A DNA stretch of 64,000 nt, taken from Rhodovulum imhoffii. GTDB lineage: Bacteria > Pseudomonadota > Alphaproteobacteria > Rhodobacterales > Rhodobacteraceae. The stretch is taken from positions 1-64,000 of the forward strand of contig NZ_QAAA01000005.1 in the NCBI RefSeq assembly GCF_003046545.1. Direction: 5' to 3'. The notes beneath the pieces were generated by a model. It was given only the letters and a program-made list of their open reading frames with translations, was not told the DNA's origin and did no database searches. This document shows, piece after piece, positions 1-10,044 of the stretch (position 1 is its first letter; each line of letters begins with the position of its first letter). The translations under genes were made by a program, and so were the position numbers.

Positions 1-150
1 GCGGCAATACAGCGATCGCAAGCTTCGACCGCGGCGCTGAGCCGGGAACTCGGGATCAATCCGAAGACCGTCGCGAAGTGGCGCAAGCGCGAGACGGTCG
101 AGGATTTGAAGGCTGGGCCCAAGGAGCCACGATCCTCCGTTCTCAGCGAG
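1..150 (+). mobile_element. Truncated IS481-family transposase remnant (N-terminal part, cut by window edge)
   Basis: The frame open from base 1 encodes a helix-turn-helix segment (AALSRELGINPKTVAKWRKR) followed by ETVEDLKAGPKEPRSSVLSE, which is typical of the N-terminus of IS481-type transposases. Family-like sequence stops near base 150. The frame then continues through unrelated residues to a stop at 289-291, overlapping the next gene. The integrase core with its DDE residues is absent, so this is a broken copy. The start lies outside the window. The element boundary and any inverted repeat cannot be fixed from this side alone. Confidence 0.7.
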
Positions 151-211
151 GCTTGTGGGGCTTCACAGGGTTCTCATTTGGCTTCTTGCGCGAAGATGGT
201 AACCATGGGTT

Positions 212-1036
212 ATGGTTTTAAGATCGGTTGTTCTTGGTTTTGCCCTGTCGTTGCTGATTGCCGTACCGGCCCGCGCCACCGATACGCTTGAGGCGCTGGT
301 GTCCGTGCTGCACCTGCCAAAGCTGATCGGTGTCATGCGGGAAGAGGGGCTTCGCCAGGGGGAAGATATCCGGCAAGATTTGTTCGAGGGGCGCGCAGCA
401 CCGGGTTGGTCGCAGGCGGTATCGCGCGCCCATGACGCGGAGGCGATGCTGGACACCCTGAAAGGGGGGCTGGAACGGGGAATGACCCTGGAGCAAATGG
501 ACGCCTCGGTGGCGTTTTTCCGATCCACGATCGGGGCACGTATCGTGGATCTGGAAGTCTCTGCCCGGCAGGCCCGGCTCGACGAGACGGTGGAAGAGGC
601 CAGTATCCGGTTGCTGGAGCAGATGCAGGCCGACGGCGCGCCGCGCCTCGCGCTGCTGGAAGAGTTTTCCGAAGCCAACGATCTTGTCGAGGCCAACGTG
701 GCTGGGGCGCTCAACTCGAACTATGCCTTCCTGCGGGGTATGTCCGATGGCGGCGCCTTCGGCGAGGCGCTGACCGAGGGGTGGATGCTGCGTGAAACCT
801 GGGTTCAGGAACCGGAAATCCGGGCCGAAACGCGGGAATGGGTGCTTTCATATCTTGCGATGGCCTATGCCTCCTTGTCCGAGGAAGACCTGCGCCGTTA
901 CCTGGAGTTTTCCGGAACGCCGGCGGGGCGGGCGCTGAACGCGGCGCTTTTCTCGGGGTATGAGGAGATGTTCGTGGCAATCTCTTACAAGCTTGGCCTG
1001 GCGGTGGCACGCGATCTGGCGGGTGATGATACCTGA
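212..1036 (+). CDS. Exported DUF2059-like protein
   Basis: The protein has 274 residues. The first ~22 form a signal peptide: a short basic start, a hydrophobic run (VVLGFALSLLIAVP) and an A-R-A cleavage site. The mature protein is mostly helical and acidic. A C-terminal stretch (LSEEDLRRYLEFSGTPAGRA) resembles the DUF2059 repeat of secreted proteobacterial proteins. The function is unknown, and a periplasmic location is inferred. The gene begins about 60 bp after the transposase remnant, so its native upstream region may have been altered. It ends 5 bp before the likely rplU promoter. ATG 212 was chosen because it opens directly into the signal peptide. Confidence 0.65.
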   Translation: MVLRSVVLGFALSLLIAVPARATDTLEALVSVLHLPKLIGVMREEGLRQGEDIRQDLFEGRAAPGWSQAVSRAHDAEAMLDTLKGGLERGMTLEQMDASVAFFRSTIGARIVDLEVSARQARLDETVEEASIRLLEQMQADGAPRLALLEEFSEANDLVEANVAGALNSNYAFLRGMSDGGAFGEALTEGWMLRETWVQEPEIRAETREWVLSYLAMAYASLSEEDLRRYLEFSGTPAGRALNAALFSGYEEMFVAISYKLGLAVARDLAGDDT

Positions 1037-1040
1037 GCCC

Positions 1041-1069
1041 TTGACTTGGCGGAAATGATCCCGGATAAG
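1041..1069 (+). promoter_or_regulatory. Sigma-70-type promoter for rplU-rpmA
   Basis: TTGACT at 1041-1046 is followed by a 17-bp spacer and GATAAG at 1064-1069, which matches four of six -10 positions. It lies immediately after the DUF2059-like stop codon and would give a leader of roughly 125 nt before rplU. Confidence 0.55.
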
Positions 1070-1203
1070 GTCGGCTCCGGCGGGCATGGCCTGTTCCGGC
1101 GAATCATTCATTTTGCCCGGCAAGGGCACGCTGTCCGAAGGCGCATCGGCAACAACGCCGCCACAGGCGGGGCCACAGGACGCGGCAGAAAAAGGAAACG
1201 GCA

Positions 1204-1803
1204 ATGTTTGCGGTCCTCAAGACCGGCGGCAAGCAATACAAGGTCCAGAGCGGGGATATCCTGCGTGTGGAGAAGATTGCGGCTGACGCTGGTGAAAAAG
1301 TCCAGTTCAATGAAATCCTGATGGTTGGCAGCACTGTCGGCACGCCGATTGTCGCCGGCGCGGCCGTCCAGGCCGAGGTGATCGACCAGATCAAAGGCGA
1401 AAAGGTCATTCATTTCGTCAAGCGTCGCCGCAAGCACAGCTCCCAGCGGACGAAGGGCCACCGTCAGCAACTGACCCTTCTGAAGGTCACGGAGATCCTG
1501 GAAAAAGGGGCCGACAAGACCGGTGTGAAAACCGCGGTCGGGGCCGGTTCCGTCGATGCGGGAAAGCCTGCCGCGAAGGCTGTGGCGCCCAAGCCCGCCA
1601 AGGGCGGGGACGATCTCAAGAAACTGTCGGGCGTGGGTCCGGCGTTGGAGAAAAAGCTGCACGAGGCGGGGGTGACAACCTTCGCCCAGATCGCAGCCTG
1701 GACGCCCGAGCAAGTGGCCGCGATGGATCAGAAGCTGTCCTTCAAGGGCCGGATCGAGCGTGAAGGCTGGATCGAACAGGCCAAAGAACTGGCCAAAGGC
1801 TAA
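1204..1803 (+). CDS. rplU: 50S ribosomal protein L21 with C-terminal helix-hairpin-helix extension
   Basis: Residues 1-101 are a complete bacterial L21, a 23S rRNA-binding protein of the large subunit (start MFAVLKTGGKQYKV, motif KRRRKHSSQRTKGHRQ). L21 is normally about 100 residues, but this one has 199. An Ala/Pro/Lys-rich linker at ~102-134 leads to a second domain at ~135-199. That domain starts DDLKKLSGVGPALEKKLHEA, a helix-hairpin-helix signature of the DUF4332/nucleic-acid-binding type. The role of the tail is unknown. The ATG follows an AAAAGGAAAC ribosome-binding site. rpmA lies 18 bp downstream, forming the usual L21-L27 operon. Confidence 0.97.
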   Translation: MFAVLKTGGKQYKVQSGDILRVEKIAADAGEKVQFNEILMVGSTVGTPIVAGAAVQAEVIDQIKGEKVIHFVKRRRKHSSQRTKGHRQQLTLLKVTEILEKGADKTGVKTAVGAGSVDAGKPAAKAVAPKPAKGGDDLKKLSGVGPALEKKLHEAGVTTFAQIAAWTPEQVAAMDQKLSFKGRIEREGWIEQAKELAKG

Positions 1804-1821
1804 GGCAAAGGAGAGAGCGAG

Positions 1822-2091
1822 ATGGCACACAAGAAAGCAGGCGGTTCCTCACGGAACGGGCGCGACTCTGCCGGTCGCCGCCTGGGCGTGAAGCTTTACG
1901 GCGGACAGGCCGCTGTTCCGGGGAACATCATCGTGCGTCAGCGTGGCACCAAGTTCTGGCCGGGCGAAGGCGTGGGTATGGGCAGGGATCATACCATCTT
2001 TGCGACTGCCGAAGGCGCCGTAACCTTCCACAAGGGCCTCAAGGGCCGCACGTTCATTTCGGTTCTCCCGGCGATGGAGGCCGCTGAATAA
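1822..2091 (+). CDS. rpmA: 50S ribosomal protein L27
   Basis: This 89-residue protein starts [16 protein letters not shown], the N-terminus that reaches the peptidyl-transferase centre in L27. It continues with the conserved GVKLYGGQ and [15 protein letters not shown]. The N-terminus lacks the cleavable extension seen in Firmicutes. A ribosome-binding site (AGGAGAGAG) precedes the ATG. The gene is second in the rplU-rpmA operon and is followed by a strong intrinsic terminator. Confidence 0.98.
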   Translation: MAHKKAGGSSRNGRDSAGRRLGVKLYGGQAAVPGNIIVRQRGTKFWPGEGVGMGRDHTIFATAEGAVTFHKGLKGRTFISVLPAMEAAE

Positions 2092-2117
2092 GCCGAAACC
2101 CGAAAAGGTAAGAAATC

Positions 2118-2152
2118 ACGGGGGATCGGCAAAGCCGGTCCCCCGTTTCGTT
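2118..2152 (+). terminator. Intrinsic terminator of rplU-rpmA
   Basis: A 13-bp stem (2118-2130 with 2134-2146, one A/G mismatch) closes a three-base AAA loop. It is very GC-rich at the base and is followed by TTCGTTTCG. It begins 26 bp after the rpmA stop. Confidence 0.8.
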
Positions 2153-2318
2153 TCGAAGGTTTTCAAAAAGCGGACGTGTCTGGGGGTGTCCGTTTCGGTG
2201 ATCTGCAAAACCTGACGCAGATTTGCCGGGAAAACTTGCAGGTCGTTTTTGCGATGGCCATTTGTCATACCGGTCCGGGCGCATTGTCCGCACGGGCGCT
2301 TTTCTGAGGAGGGAAGGC

Positions 2319-2858
2319 ATGAAACTGGATACCATTGTCACGCAGCCCGCGATTGAAGCCGATCGTTTCGTCTTGCGCCCGGTGCGCAAATCGGATGCCG
2401 GCCTTTTGAACATGTATGCGGGGGATTTGCGGGTATCGCGTTTTACCTCTTCCATTCCGCATCCCCTGCCGCCCGGTGCGACGGAAGCGTTCATAACACG
2501 AGTTCAGACGCCTGACCGGACTGAAGATGTCTGGGTCATGGATGGCAGTTCTGGCGGCCTTTCGGAACTTTTAGGGGTTATCAGCCTCAAGCGCATGACC
2601 GATGCCCAGTCCGAAATCGGCTACTGGGTCGCTCCGGTGATGTGGAACACGGGGATCGCCTCGGAGGCGGTGAAAGCCCTGCTGGCGGCCAATCCGCAGA
2701 ATAACCGGACGGTGTTCGCGTCTGTCTTTCAGGACAATCCCGGTTCGGCCCGGGTGCTGACCAATGCCGGATTCGACTATATCGGTGATGCGGAGGCTTT
2801 CTCGGTTGCACGTAATGCGCAGGTCTCCACCTGGACCTATCTCAAGAAACTGGCCTGA
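2319..2858 (+). CDS. GNAT-family N-acetyltransferase (RimJ/RimL-like)
   Basis: The protein has 179 residues of the Acetyltransf_3 type. It has an N-terminal RFVLRPVRKSDA strand-helix, a central EIGYWVAP strand and a C-terminal NPGSARVLTNAGF motif typical of ribosomal-protein-like acetyltransferases. The acetyl-CoA loop (WNTGIASEAVKALL) is somewhat divergent. ATG 2319 was chosen over an upstream frame start because GAGGAGGGAAGG sits just before it. A second GNAT gene follows after 3 bp, so the two are probably cotranscribed with obg. The substrate is unknown. Confidence 0.85.
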   Translation: MKLDTIVTQPAIEADRFVLRPVRKSDAGLLNMYAGDLRVSRFTSSIPHPLPPGATEAFITRVQTPDRTEDVWVMDGSSGGLSELLGVISLKRMTDAQSEIGYWVAPVMWNTGIASEAVKALLAANPQNNRTVFASVFQDNPGSARVLTNAGFDYIGDAEAFSVARNAQVSTWTYLKKLA

Positions 2859-2861
2859 ACC

Positions 2862-5524
<2,663 letters not shown>

Positions 5525-5528
<4 letters not shown>

Positions 5529-6790
5529 AAGACCACGCAGATATTTCCGTTGTAATGGCCGATATGGGCGCGCGGGCCCGTGCTGCAGCCTCGATCCTGG
5601 CTTGTGTCTCGGGCGACGCCAAGGAGAGGGCCCTGCTGGCCGCAGCAGAGGCCGTCCGGGCGCGCCGGGCAGAAGTTCTCGCCGCGAATGAGCAGGACCT
5701 GGCCTATGGTCGGGAAAAGGCCCTGACCCCGGCGATGATGGATCGCCTGAAGCTGGACGAAGGCCGTCTGCAAGGCATCGCGGACGGGTTGCGCGCCATC
5801 GCCGCCCAGCCCGATCCCGTCGGGCGGGTGTTGGCGGAATGGGACCAGCCCACGGGTCTGCATATTCGCCGTGTGCGTACCCCGCTGGGGGTGGTCGGTG
5901 TGATCTACGAATCCCGGCCCAATGTCACCGCCGATGCGGGGGCGTTGTGCCTGAAGGCGGGGAACGCCGTGATCCTGCGCGGGGGCTCGGAAAGCTTTCA
6001 TTCCTCTCGGGCGCTGCACGGGTGCCTTCTTGAGGGGTTGCGTGCCGCAGGCTTGCCCGCGGACGCGATTCAACTTGTCCCCACGCGGGACCGGGCTGCG
6101 GTCAGCCAGATGCTGTCGATGACCGATGCGATCGACGTGATCGTGCCGCGCGGCGGAAAGGGGCTGGTCGGACTGGTCCAGCGTGAGGCGCGTGTGCCGG
6201 TCTTCGCCCATCTGGAAGGGATCGTCCACATCTATATCGACAAGGCGGCAGATCCGCGCAAAACGCTGGACGTGGTCCTGAATGCCAAGACCCGGCGCAC
6301 GGGTATTTGTGGGGCTGCGGAGTGTCTTCTGATTCATGCCGATATCGCGCAGACGCTTGGGGCGGAGGTCATCGCGATGCTGGTAGAGGCCGGGGTGCGC
6401 GTTCATGCAGATAAGGACCTGGCGCATATTCCCGGAACGAGTCCCGCCACCCCGCAGGATTGGGGGCGCGAATATCTCGACATGGATATCGCTGCGCGGG
6501 TCGTCCCCGATCTTGACGCCGCGATCGCCCATATCCGTACCTATGGATCTTGTCACACGGACGCCATCATGACCGAGGACGATCCCGCCGCCGCGACGTT
6601 TTTCAGCCGACTCGACAGTGCGATCCTGATGCGCAACGTTTCGACCCAGTTCGCGGACGGGGGGGAGTTCGGCATGGGGGCGGAGATTGGCATTGCGACG
6701 GGAAAGATGCATGCGCGCGGCCCTGTGGGGGCCGAGCAACTGACCAGCTTCAAGTACCTTGTGGAGGGGGCGGGAATAACACGGGCCTAA
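5525..6790 (+). CDS. proA: Gamma-glutamyl phosphate reductase
   Basis: ProA reduces gamma-glutamyl phosphate to glutamate semialdehyde with NADPH. The 421-residue protein is of the aldehyde-dehydrogenase superfamily. It shows [12 protein letters not shown], the glycine-rich [18 protein letters not shown], and the catalytic-cysteine segment [12 protein letters not shown]. The length is normal. It is translationally coupled to proB, and its end overlaps the chpT stop on the other strand by 4 bp, so the two transcripts converge without a spacer. Confidence 0.97.
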
Positions 6791-7389
6791 AACCGTAGCA
6801 CGGCACGATCCAGGCCGGTTTCCAGGCGAAGGGTCCGGCCTGCCTCCTCTGCGGCCCGGGGCAGCAGGGCGAACTGAACCTCTGCCGCGCGGAGGTCTTC
6901 CACCGCCCCTTGACCGCGCAGGCAAGCCCACAGGCGATCCTGGAGTTCAAGGCGGGGCCCGGTGGCCTCGACCTGCCAGCCGCCGCGCTGTGGCGTGATG
7001 CGCAAAGTACCGCCTACCGGCAGGGCGCTTTGCAGGCACATGGCGGATAGCAGAATCAGGCGTGCTTCGGCCCGGGGCAGGGTGGCGGGCAAGTCGGCAC
7101 GGGTTGACAAACGCGGGCCGTTGAACGCCCCCCTCAGAACCTCCTGTACTTCCCGGCCGGGAACCTCCTGCCCCGCGGGGGCGGCGCCAAAGGCAAGCCG
7201 GAATAGCCGGATACGGGTATTGGCGTTTTCCACGCTCTGCGAGATCATTTCCAGTTCAGGTCCGTCGAGAGGCACGCATGTTCCCGCCCCCCCCATGGAG
7301 AGCAACTCCACCCCGTTGCCTATTGCGCCGAGAGGGCTGATAATGTCATGGCAAATGCGCGAGCCGACAAGGGACGTCAGGTCTGTCAT
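6787..7389 (-). CDS. chpT: Histidine phosphotransferase ChpT
   Basis: ChpT passes phosphate from CckA to CtrA and CpdR in alphaproteobacteria. The 200-residue protein starts [21 protein letters not shown]14 in the CHD motif is the predicted phospho-acceptor at the start of a two-helix dimerisation domain, followed by [10 protein letters not shown]. The C-terminal half is a degenerate ATPase-like fold, as in the family. Longer in-frame starts exist but run across the divergent DUF3553 gene, so the start at 7389 is preferred. CckA and CtrA are not in the window. Confidence 0.9.
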   Translation of the reverse strand: MTDLTSLVGSRICHDIISPLGAIGNGVELLSMGGAGTCVPLDGPELEMISQSVENANTRIRLFRLAFGAAPAGQEVPGREVQEVLRGAFNGPRLSTRADLPATLPRAEARLILLSAMCLQSALPVGGTLRITPQRGGWQVEATGPRLELQDRLWACLRGQGAVEDLRAAEVQFALLPRAAEEAGRTLRLETGLDRAVLRF

Positions 7390-7428
7390 GCGTGTGCCCC
7401 CGAATGCGGAGCCCCCCAGATGTTGCCG

Positions 7429-7602
7429 ATGAACACGATCCTCGAACCCGGAACGCTGGTACGCCACCCCGCCCGCCCGGATTGGGGGGTGGGGCAGGTG
7501 CAGTCGGTTGCGCAACACCGCGTCACGGTGAATTTCCAGCATGCGGGGAAAGTGGTGATTGACGGGGCGCGGGTGGAACTCATGCCTGTTTCTGCCTCTT
7601 GA
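7429..7602 (+). CDS. DUF3553 small protein
   Basis: This short protein (57 residues from ATG 7429; 60 from ATG 7420) has the form LEPGTLVRHPARPDWGVGQV...VTVNFQHAGKVVI. This is a small SH3/Tudor-like beta-barrel also seen near the C-termini of UvrD/CarD-type proteins (DUF3553). Its function is unknown, and an RNA-polymerase or nucleic-acid contact is only a guess from the fold. It is transcribed away from chpT with only 39 bp (or 30 bp) between start codons, so any separate promoters must lie in that gap or inside the partner gene. Confidence 0.8.
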   Translation: MNTILEPGTLVRHPARPDWGVGQVQSVAQHRVTVNFQHAGKVVIDGARVELMPVSAS

Positions 7603-7634
7603 TCGGGTTTTGGGCGTAACCTGAAGCAGGAACG

Positions 7635-7649
7635 TTAAAGGGACATTAA
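7635..7649. promoter_or_regulatory. Perfect CtrA-type box (TTAA-N7-TTAA) upstream of olsB
   Basis: The sequence is TTAA-AGGGACA-TTAA, an exact match to the full CtrA recognition site. It lies 84 bp before the olsB ATG and 246 bp from the chpT start. TTAA tetramers are rare in this GC-rich DNA, so the spacing match is notable. Binding is not shown. Confidence 0.5.
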
Positions 7650-7732
7650 CGCGCAAGTCACTGCGGCGATGTTGCAATACAGCCTCCGTGTGCCTAGAAC
7701 GCCCCCACGCCAAGAACGGACGACATCCGCCC

Positions 7733-8512
7733 ATGCTGCCGCGAGACCCCCATTTCCAGTTGCGACTGGCTGAAACTCCCGAAGACCTGCGCGCCGCCCA
7801 ACGGCTGAGGTATAATGTCTTCGTTGCCGAACTGGGGGGCAGCGGTGCATTGGTCGATCACGACCAACGGCTTGAGAAAGACCGGTTCGACCCGTTCTAT
7901 GATCATTTGATTCTGGTGGATACACGCCGGGACAGGGCTGCGCTTGACCATGTGGTCGGTGTGTATCGCCTGCTGCGCTGCGATCAGGCCCTGAAAATGG
8001 GGCGCTACTACTCAGAGGACGAATATGACCTGACGCCGCTGAAAAAGAGCGGGCGCAGGCTGCTGGAGCTTGGCCGGTCCTGCGTTCACCCGGAATACCG
8101 GGGTGGTACGGCGCTGGTGTATCTTTGGAACGGGCTGGCGGATTACGTGCTGGAGCACGGAATAGAAGTTCTGTTCGGTGTGGCGAGTTTTCACGGTACC
8201 GACATAGGTGCGTTGGCACAGCCGTTGTCTTACCTGCATCACAATCACCTTGCACCACCTTGGCTGCGGGTGCGCACACAGCCCGATCATTTCCAGACAA
8301 TGGATTTGCTGCCGCCGGACCGGATCGATCGCCGCGCGGCGATGCTGGCGATGCCGTCGCTGATCAAGGGGTACCTTCGGTTGGGCGGCTTCGTGGGGGA
8401 GGGGGCTTTTGTCGACCATGACTTTAATACCATCGATATCTGCCTGCTGATGGACACCGCGCGGATGAATGCCAAGTACCGTGCCTATTACACCAGGGGG
8501 CATGCCGGATGA
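7733..8512 (+). CDS. olsB: L-ornithine N-alpha-acyltransferase (ornithine lipid step 1)
   Basis: OlsB transfers a 3-hydroxyacyl chain from ACP to the alpha-amino group of ornithine, giving lyso-ornithine lipid. The 259-residue protein shows the OlsB pattern: LRAAQRLRYNVFVAELG, FDPFYDHLIL, VGVYRLLR, LELGRSCVHPEYRGG, then LFGVASFHG. ATG 7733 was chosen; a GTG at 7688 is in frame but adds residues unlike the family. No strong ribosome-binding site is visible. It overlaps olsA by 4 bp, so the pair forms the usual olsBA operon. Confidence 0.92.
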   Translation: MLPRDPHFQLRLAETPEDLRAAQRLRYNVFVAELGGSGALVDHDQRLEKDRFDPFYDHLILVDTRRDRAALDHVVGVYRLLRCDQALKMGRYYSEDEYDLTPLKKSGRRLLELGRSCVHPEYRGGTALVYLWNGLADYVLEHGIEVLFGVASFHGTDIGALAQPLSYLHHNHLAPPWLRVRTQPDHFQTMDLLPPDRIDRRAAMLAMPSLIKGYLRLGGFVGEGAFVDHDFNTIDICLLMDTARMNAKYRAYYTRGHAG

Positions 8513-9321
8513 CCGTCTGGGTCGGGGAGGCGCCGCCGCCGGATCCGCAGATCGGCGCGCGGGGGTGGTTGCGGGTTCTCTGGCGCGGCGCGGCGTTGGG
8601 GAGCGTAACCTTCGGGTGCCTTGGGGTGCTGCTACTTGTTCGACTGGTTGAACGGCCGATCTTTGGCTGGAAGCGCCCGATAACGCCGTTCATTACCCAG
8701 TTCGTCTGCCGCATGGCGTTTATCATTCTCGGTATCGCGTATCGCGTTGAGGGGACGCAGATGCGTCAGCGTGGCGCGGTGGTGGCAAACCATGCCTCAT
8801 GGCTGGATATTTTTACGCTGAACGCGCGCAAGCGAATCTATTTTGTTTCCAAGGCGGAAGTCGCCAACTGGCCTGGAATCGGCTGGCTGGCGCGGGCGAC
8901 AGGAACCGTGTTTATCAAGCGGAACCCAAAGGAAGCCAGGGCCCAGACGGAGCTTTTTGGAGCCCGCCTGAAGGCCGGCCACAAGCTGTTGTTCTTTCCC
9001 GAGGGCACCTCAACCGATGGATTGAGGGTTTTACCTTTCAAAACAACACTTTTTGCTGCATTCTTCACAGAAGACCTGCGCGATATCATGCATGTTCAGC
9101 CGGTTGGAATTGTCTATGCAGCACCCTGCGGGCAGGATGCCCGGTTCTATGGGTGGTGGGGGGATATGGGCTTTGGCCGGCACCTTCTGAAGGTACTGGC
9201 AGCCCATCCGCAGGGGACGGTTAAGGTGATCTATCACGCACCGCTGAAGGTTTCCGACTACCCTGACCGCAAGGCACTGGCCAAGGCGTGCGAAGATGCG
9301 GTGCGCGCCTCTTTCACATAA
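8509..9321 (+). CDS. olsA: Lyso-ornithine lipid O-acyltransferase
   Basis: OlsA adds the second acyl chain to lyso-ornithine lipid. The 270-residue protein has a hydrophobic N-terminal anchor (~28-48) and then the PlsC signature blocks. These are NHASWLD (the HX4D catalytic motif), the FIKRNPKEAR block and the FFPEGTSTDG block. It is coupled to olsB by an ATGA overlap, which supports ornithine-lipid rather than phosphatidate synthesis. Some bacterial OlsA proteins also accept lysophosphatidate. Its end overlaps the ThiE-like gene on the other strand by 8 bp. Confidence 0.9.
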   Translation: MTVWVGEAPPPDPQIGARGWLRVLWRGAALGSVTFGCLGVLLLVRLVERPIFGWKRPITPFITQFVCRMAFIILGIAYRVEGTQMRQRGAVVANHASWLDIFTLNARKRIYFVSKAEVANWPGIGWLARATGTVFIKRNPKEARAQTELFGARLKAGHKLLFFPEGTSTDGLRVLPFKTTLFAAFFTEDLRDIMHVQPVGIVYAAPCGQDARFYGWWGDMGFGRHLLKVLAAHPQGTVKVIYHAPLKVSDYPDRKALAKACEDAVRASFT

Positions 9322-9931
9322 CGGCGATCAACCTGCCCAAGGCGGCGGCGGGATTCTCCTCACGCCAGATTTCTTCGCCGACGGCAAAAAAATCCGTTAC
9401 AGGAGAAAGGGTTCTGATGGCGTCCTCATCAAGCGCGCCCTCGGCCACCACGGGCAATTCAATCATTTCGGACCACCACGCGAAGAGGTCCCGTGCCGCG
9501 TGGGAACCATCGCCCAGGGCGCTTTGCCCGACCGGGCCGAAGCTGATGTAATCGGCCCCGGCTTCGCCGGCGTTCATCCCATCATGGCGGGATGTGCCGC
9601 AAAATGCGCCCACGATGGCCTCCGCCCCCAACGTCTTGCGCGTTTTGCGCAGGTTGCGGGCGCCATCGGTCAGATGCACGCCGTCCAGACCCAAACGCTC
9701 CACCAGCCCGACATGGGTCTCGATGGTAATGGCAATATCGCGGGCATGGGCAATCTCGCGCAGGGTGTCGGCGGCGCGGGCGACGCGGTCTTCGTCCTGC
9801 GTGGCAAGAGAAAGCCGCAGGCAGGCGACCTCATGCGTATCCAGGACGGCGGCAAGCCGGTCCGGGAAGGTTTCCAGCGTGAACTCGGGCGGGGTGATGA
9901 GGTAGATCTGCGGGCGCTCGATTTCGGCCAT
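9314..9931 (-). CDS. Thiamine-phosphate synthase-like protein (active site divergent)
   Basis: The 205-residue TIM barrel is of the ThiE/TenI family: IYLITPPEF at the N-terminus, LGLDGVHLTDGARNLRKTR and GADYISFGPVG. Key residues of true ThiE are changed. The QxRxK pyrophosphate motif reads CLRLS, keeping only the Arg; the Asn-Asp metal motif before the helix reads ETHVG; and the FPTxTK loop after GPV is replaced by GQSALGD. It may therefore not be a normal thiamine-phosphate synthase. No other thi gene is nearby. A GGAG ribosome-binding site supports the start at 9931. Confidence 0.75.
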   Translation of the reverse strand: MAEIERPQIYLITPPEFTLETFPDRLAAVLDTHEVACLRLSLATQDEDRVARAADTLREIAHARDIAITIETHVGLVERLGLDGVHLTDGARNLRKTRKTLGAEAIVGAFCGTSRHDGMNAGEAGADYISFGPVGQSALGDGSHAARDLFAWWSEMIELPVVAEGALDEDAIRTLSPVTDFFAVGEEIWREENPAAALGRLIAVM

Positions 9932-9990
9932 TTTGGGCTCCTGTCCTTCGTTGCGCTGCTATAGCGGGGTTTTTCGTACTTGGCTACGGC

Positions 9991-10019
9991 TTGAACCGCG
10001 GCGCGCGCCCGCGTATCAG
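9991..10019 (+). promoter_or_regulatory. Sigma-70-type promoter for the TrmJ-like gene
   Basis: TTGAAC at 9991-9996, a 17-bp GC-rich spacer and TATCAG at 10014-10019 match four of six bases at each hexamer. It lies 26-31 bp upstream of the TrmJ-like start, in the divergent gap shared with the ThiE-like gene. Confidence 0.45.
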
Positions 10020-10044
10020 GCGCCCAAGCGATCAGGGGATGCCC

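Noticed and set aside
1086-1286. 66-codon frame in the rplU leader
   Set aside because: It overlaps the start of rplU in another frame, and its sequence resembles no protein; the leader looks regulatory rather than coding.
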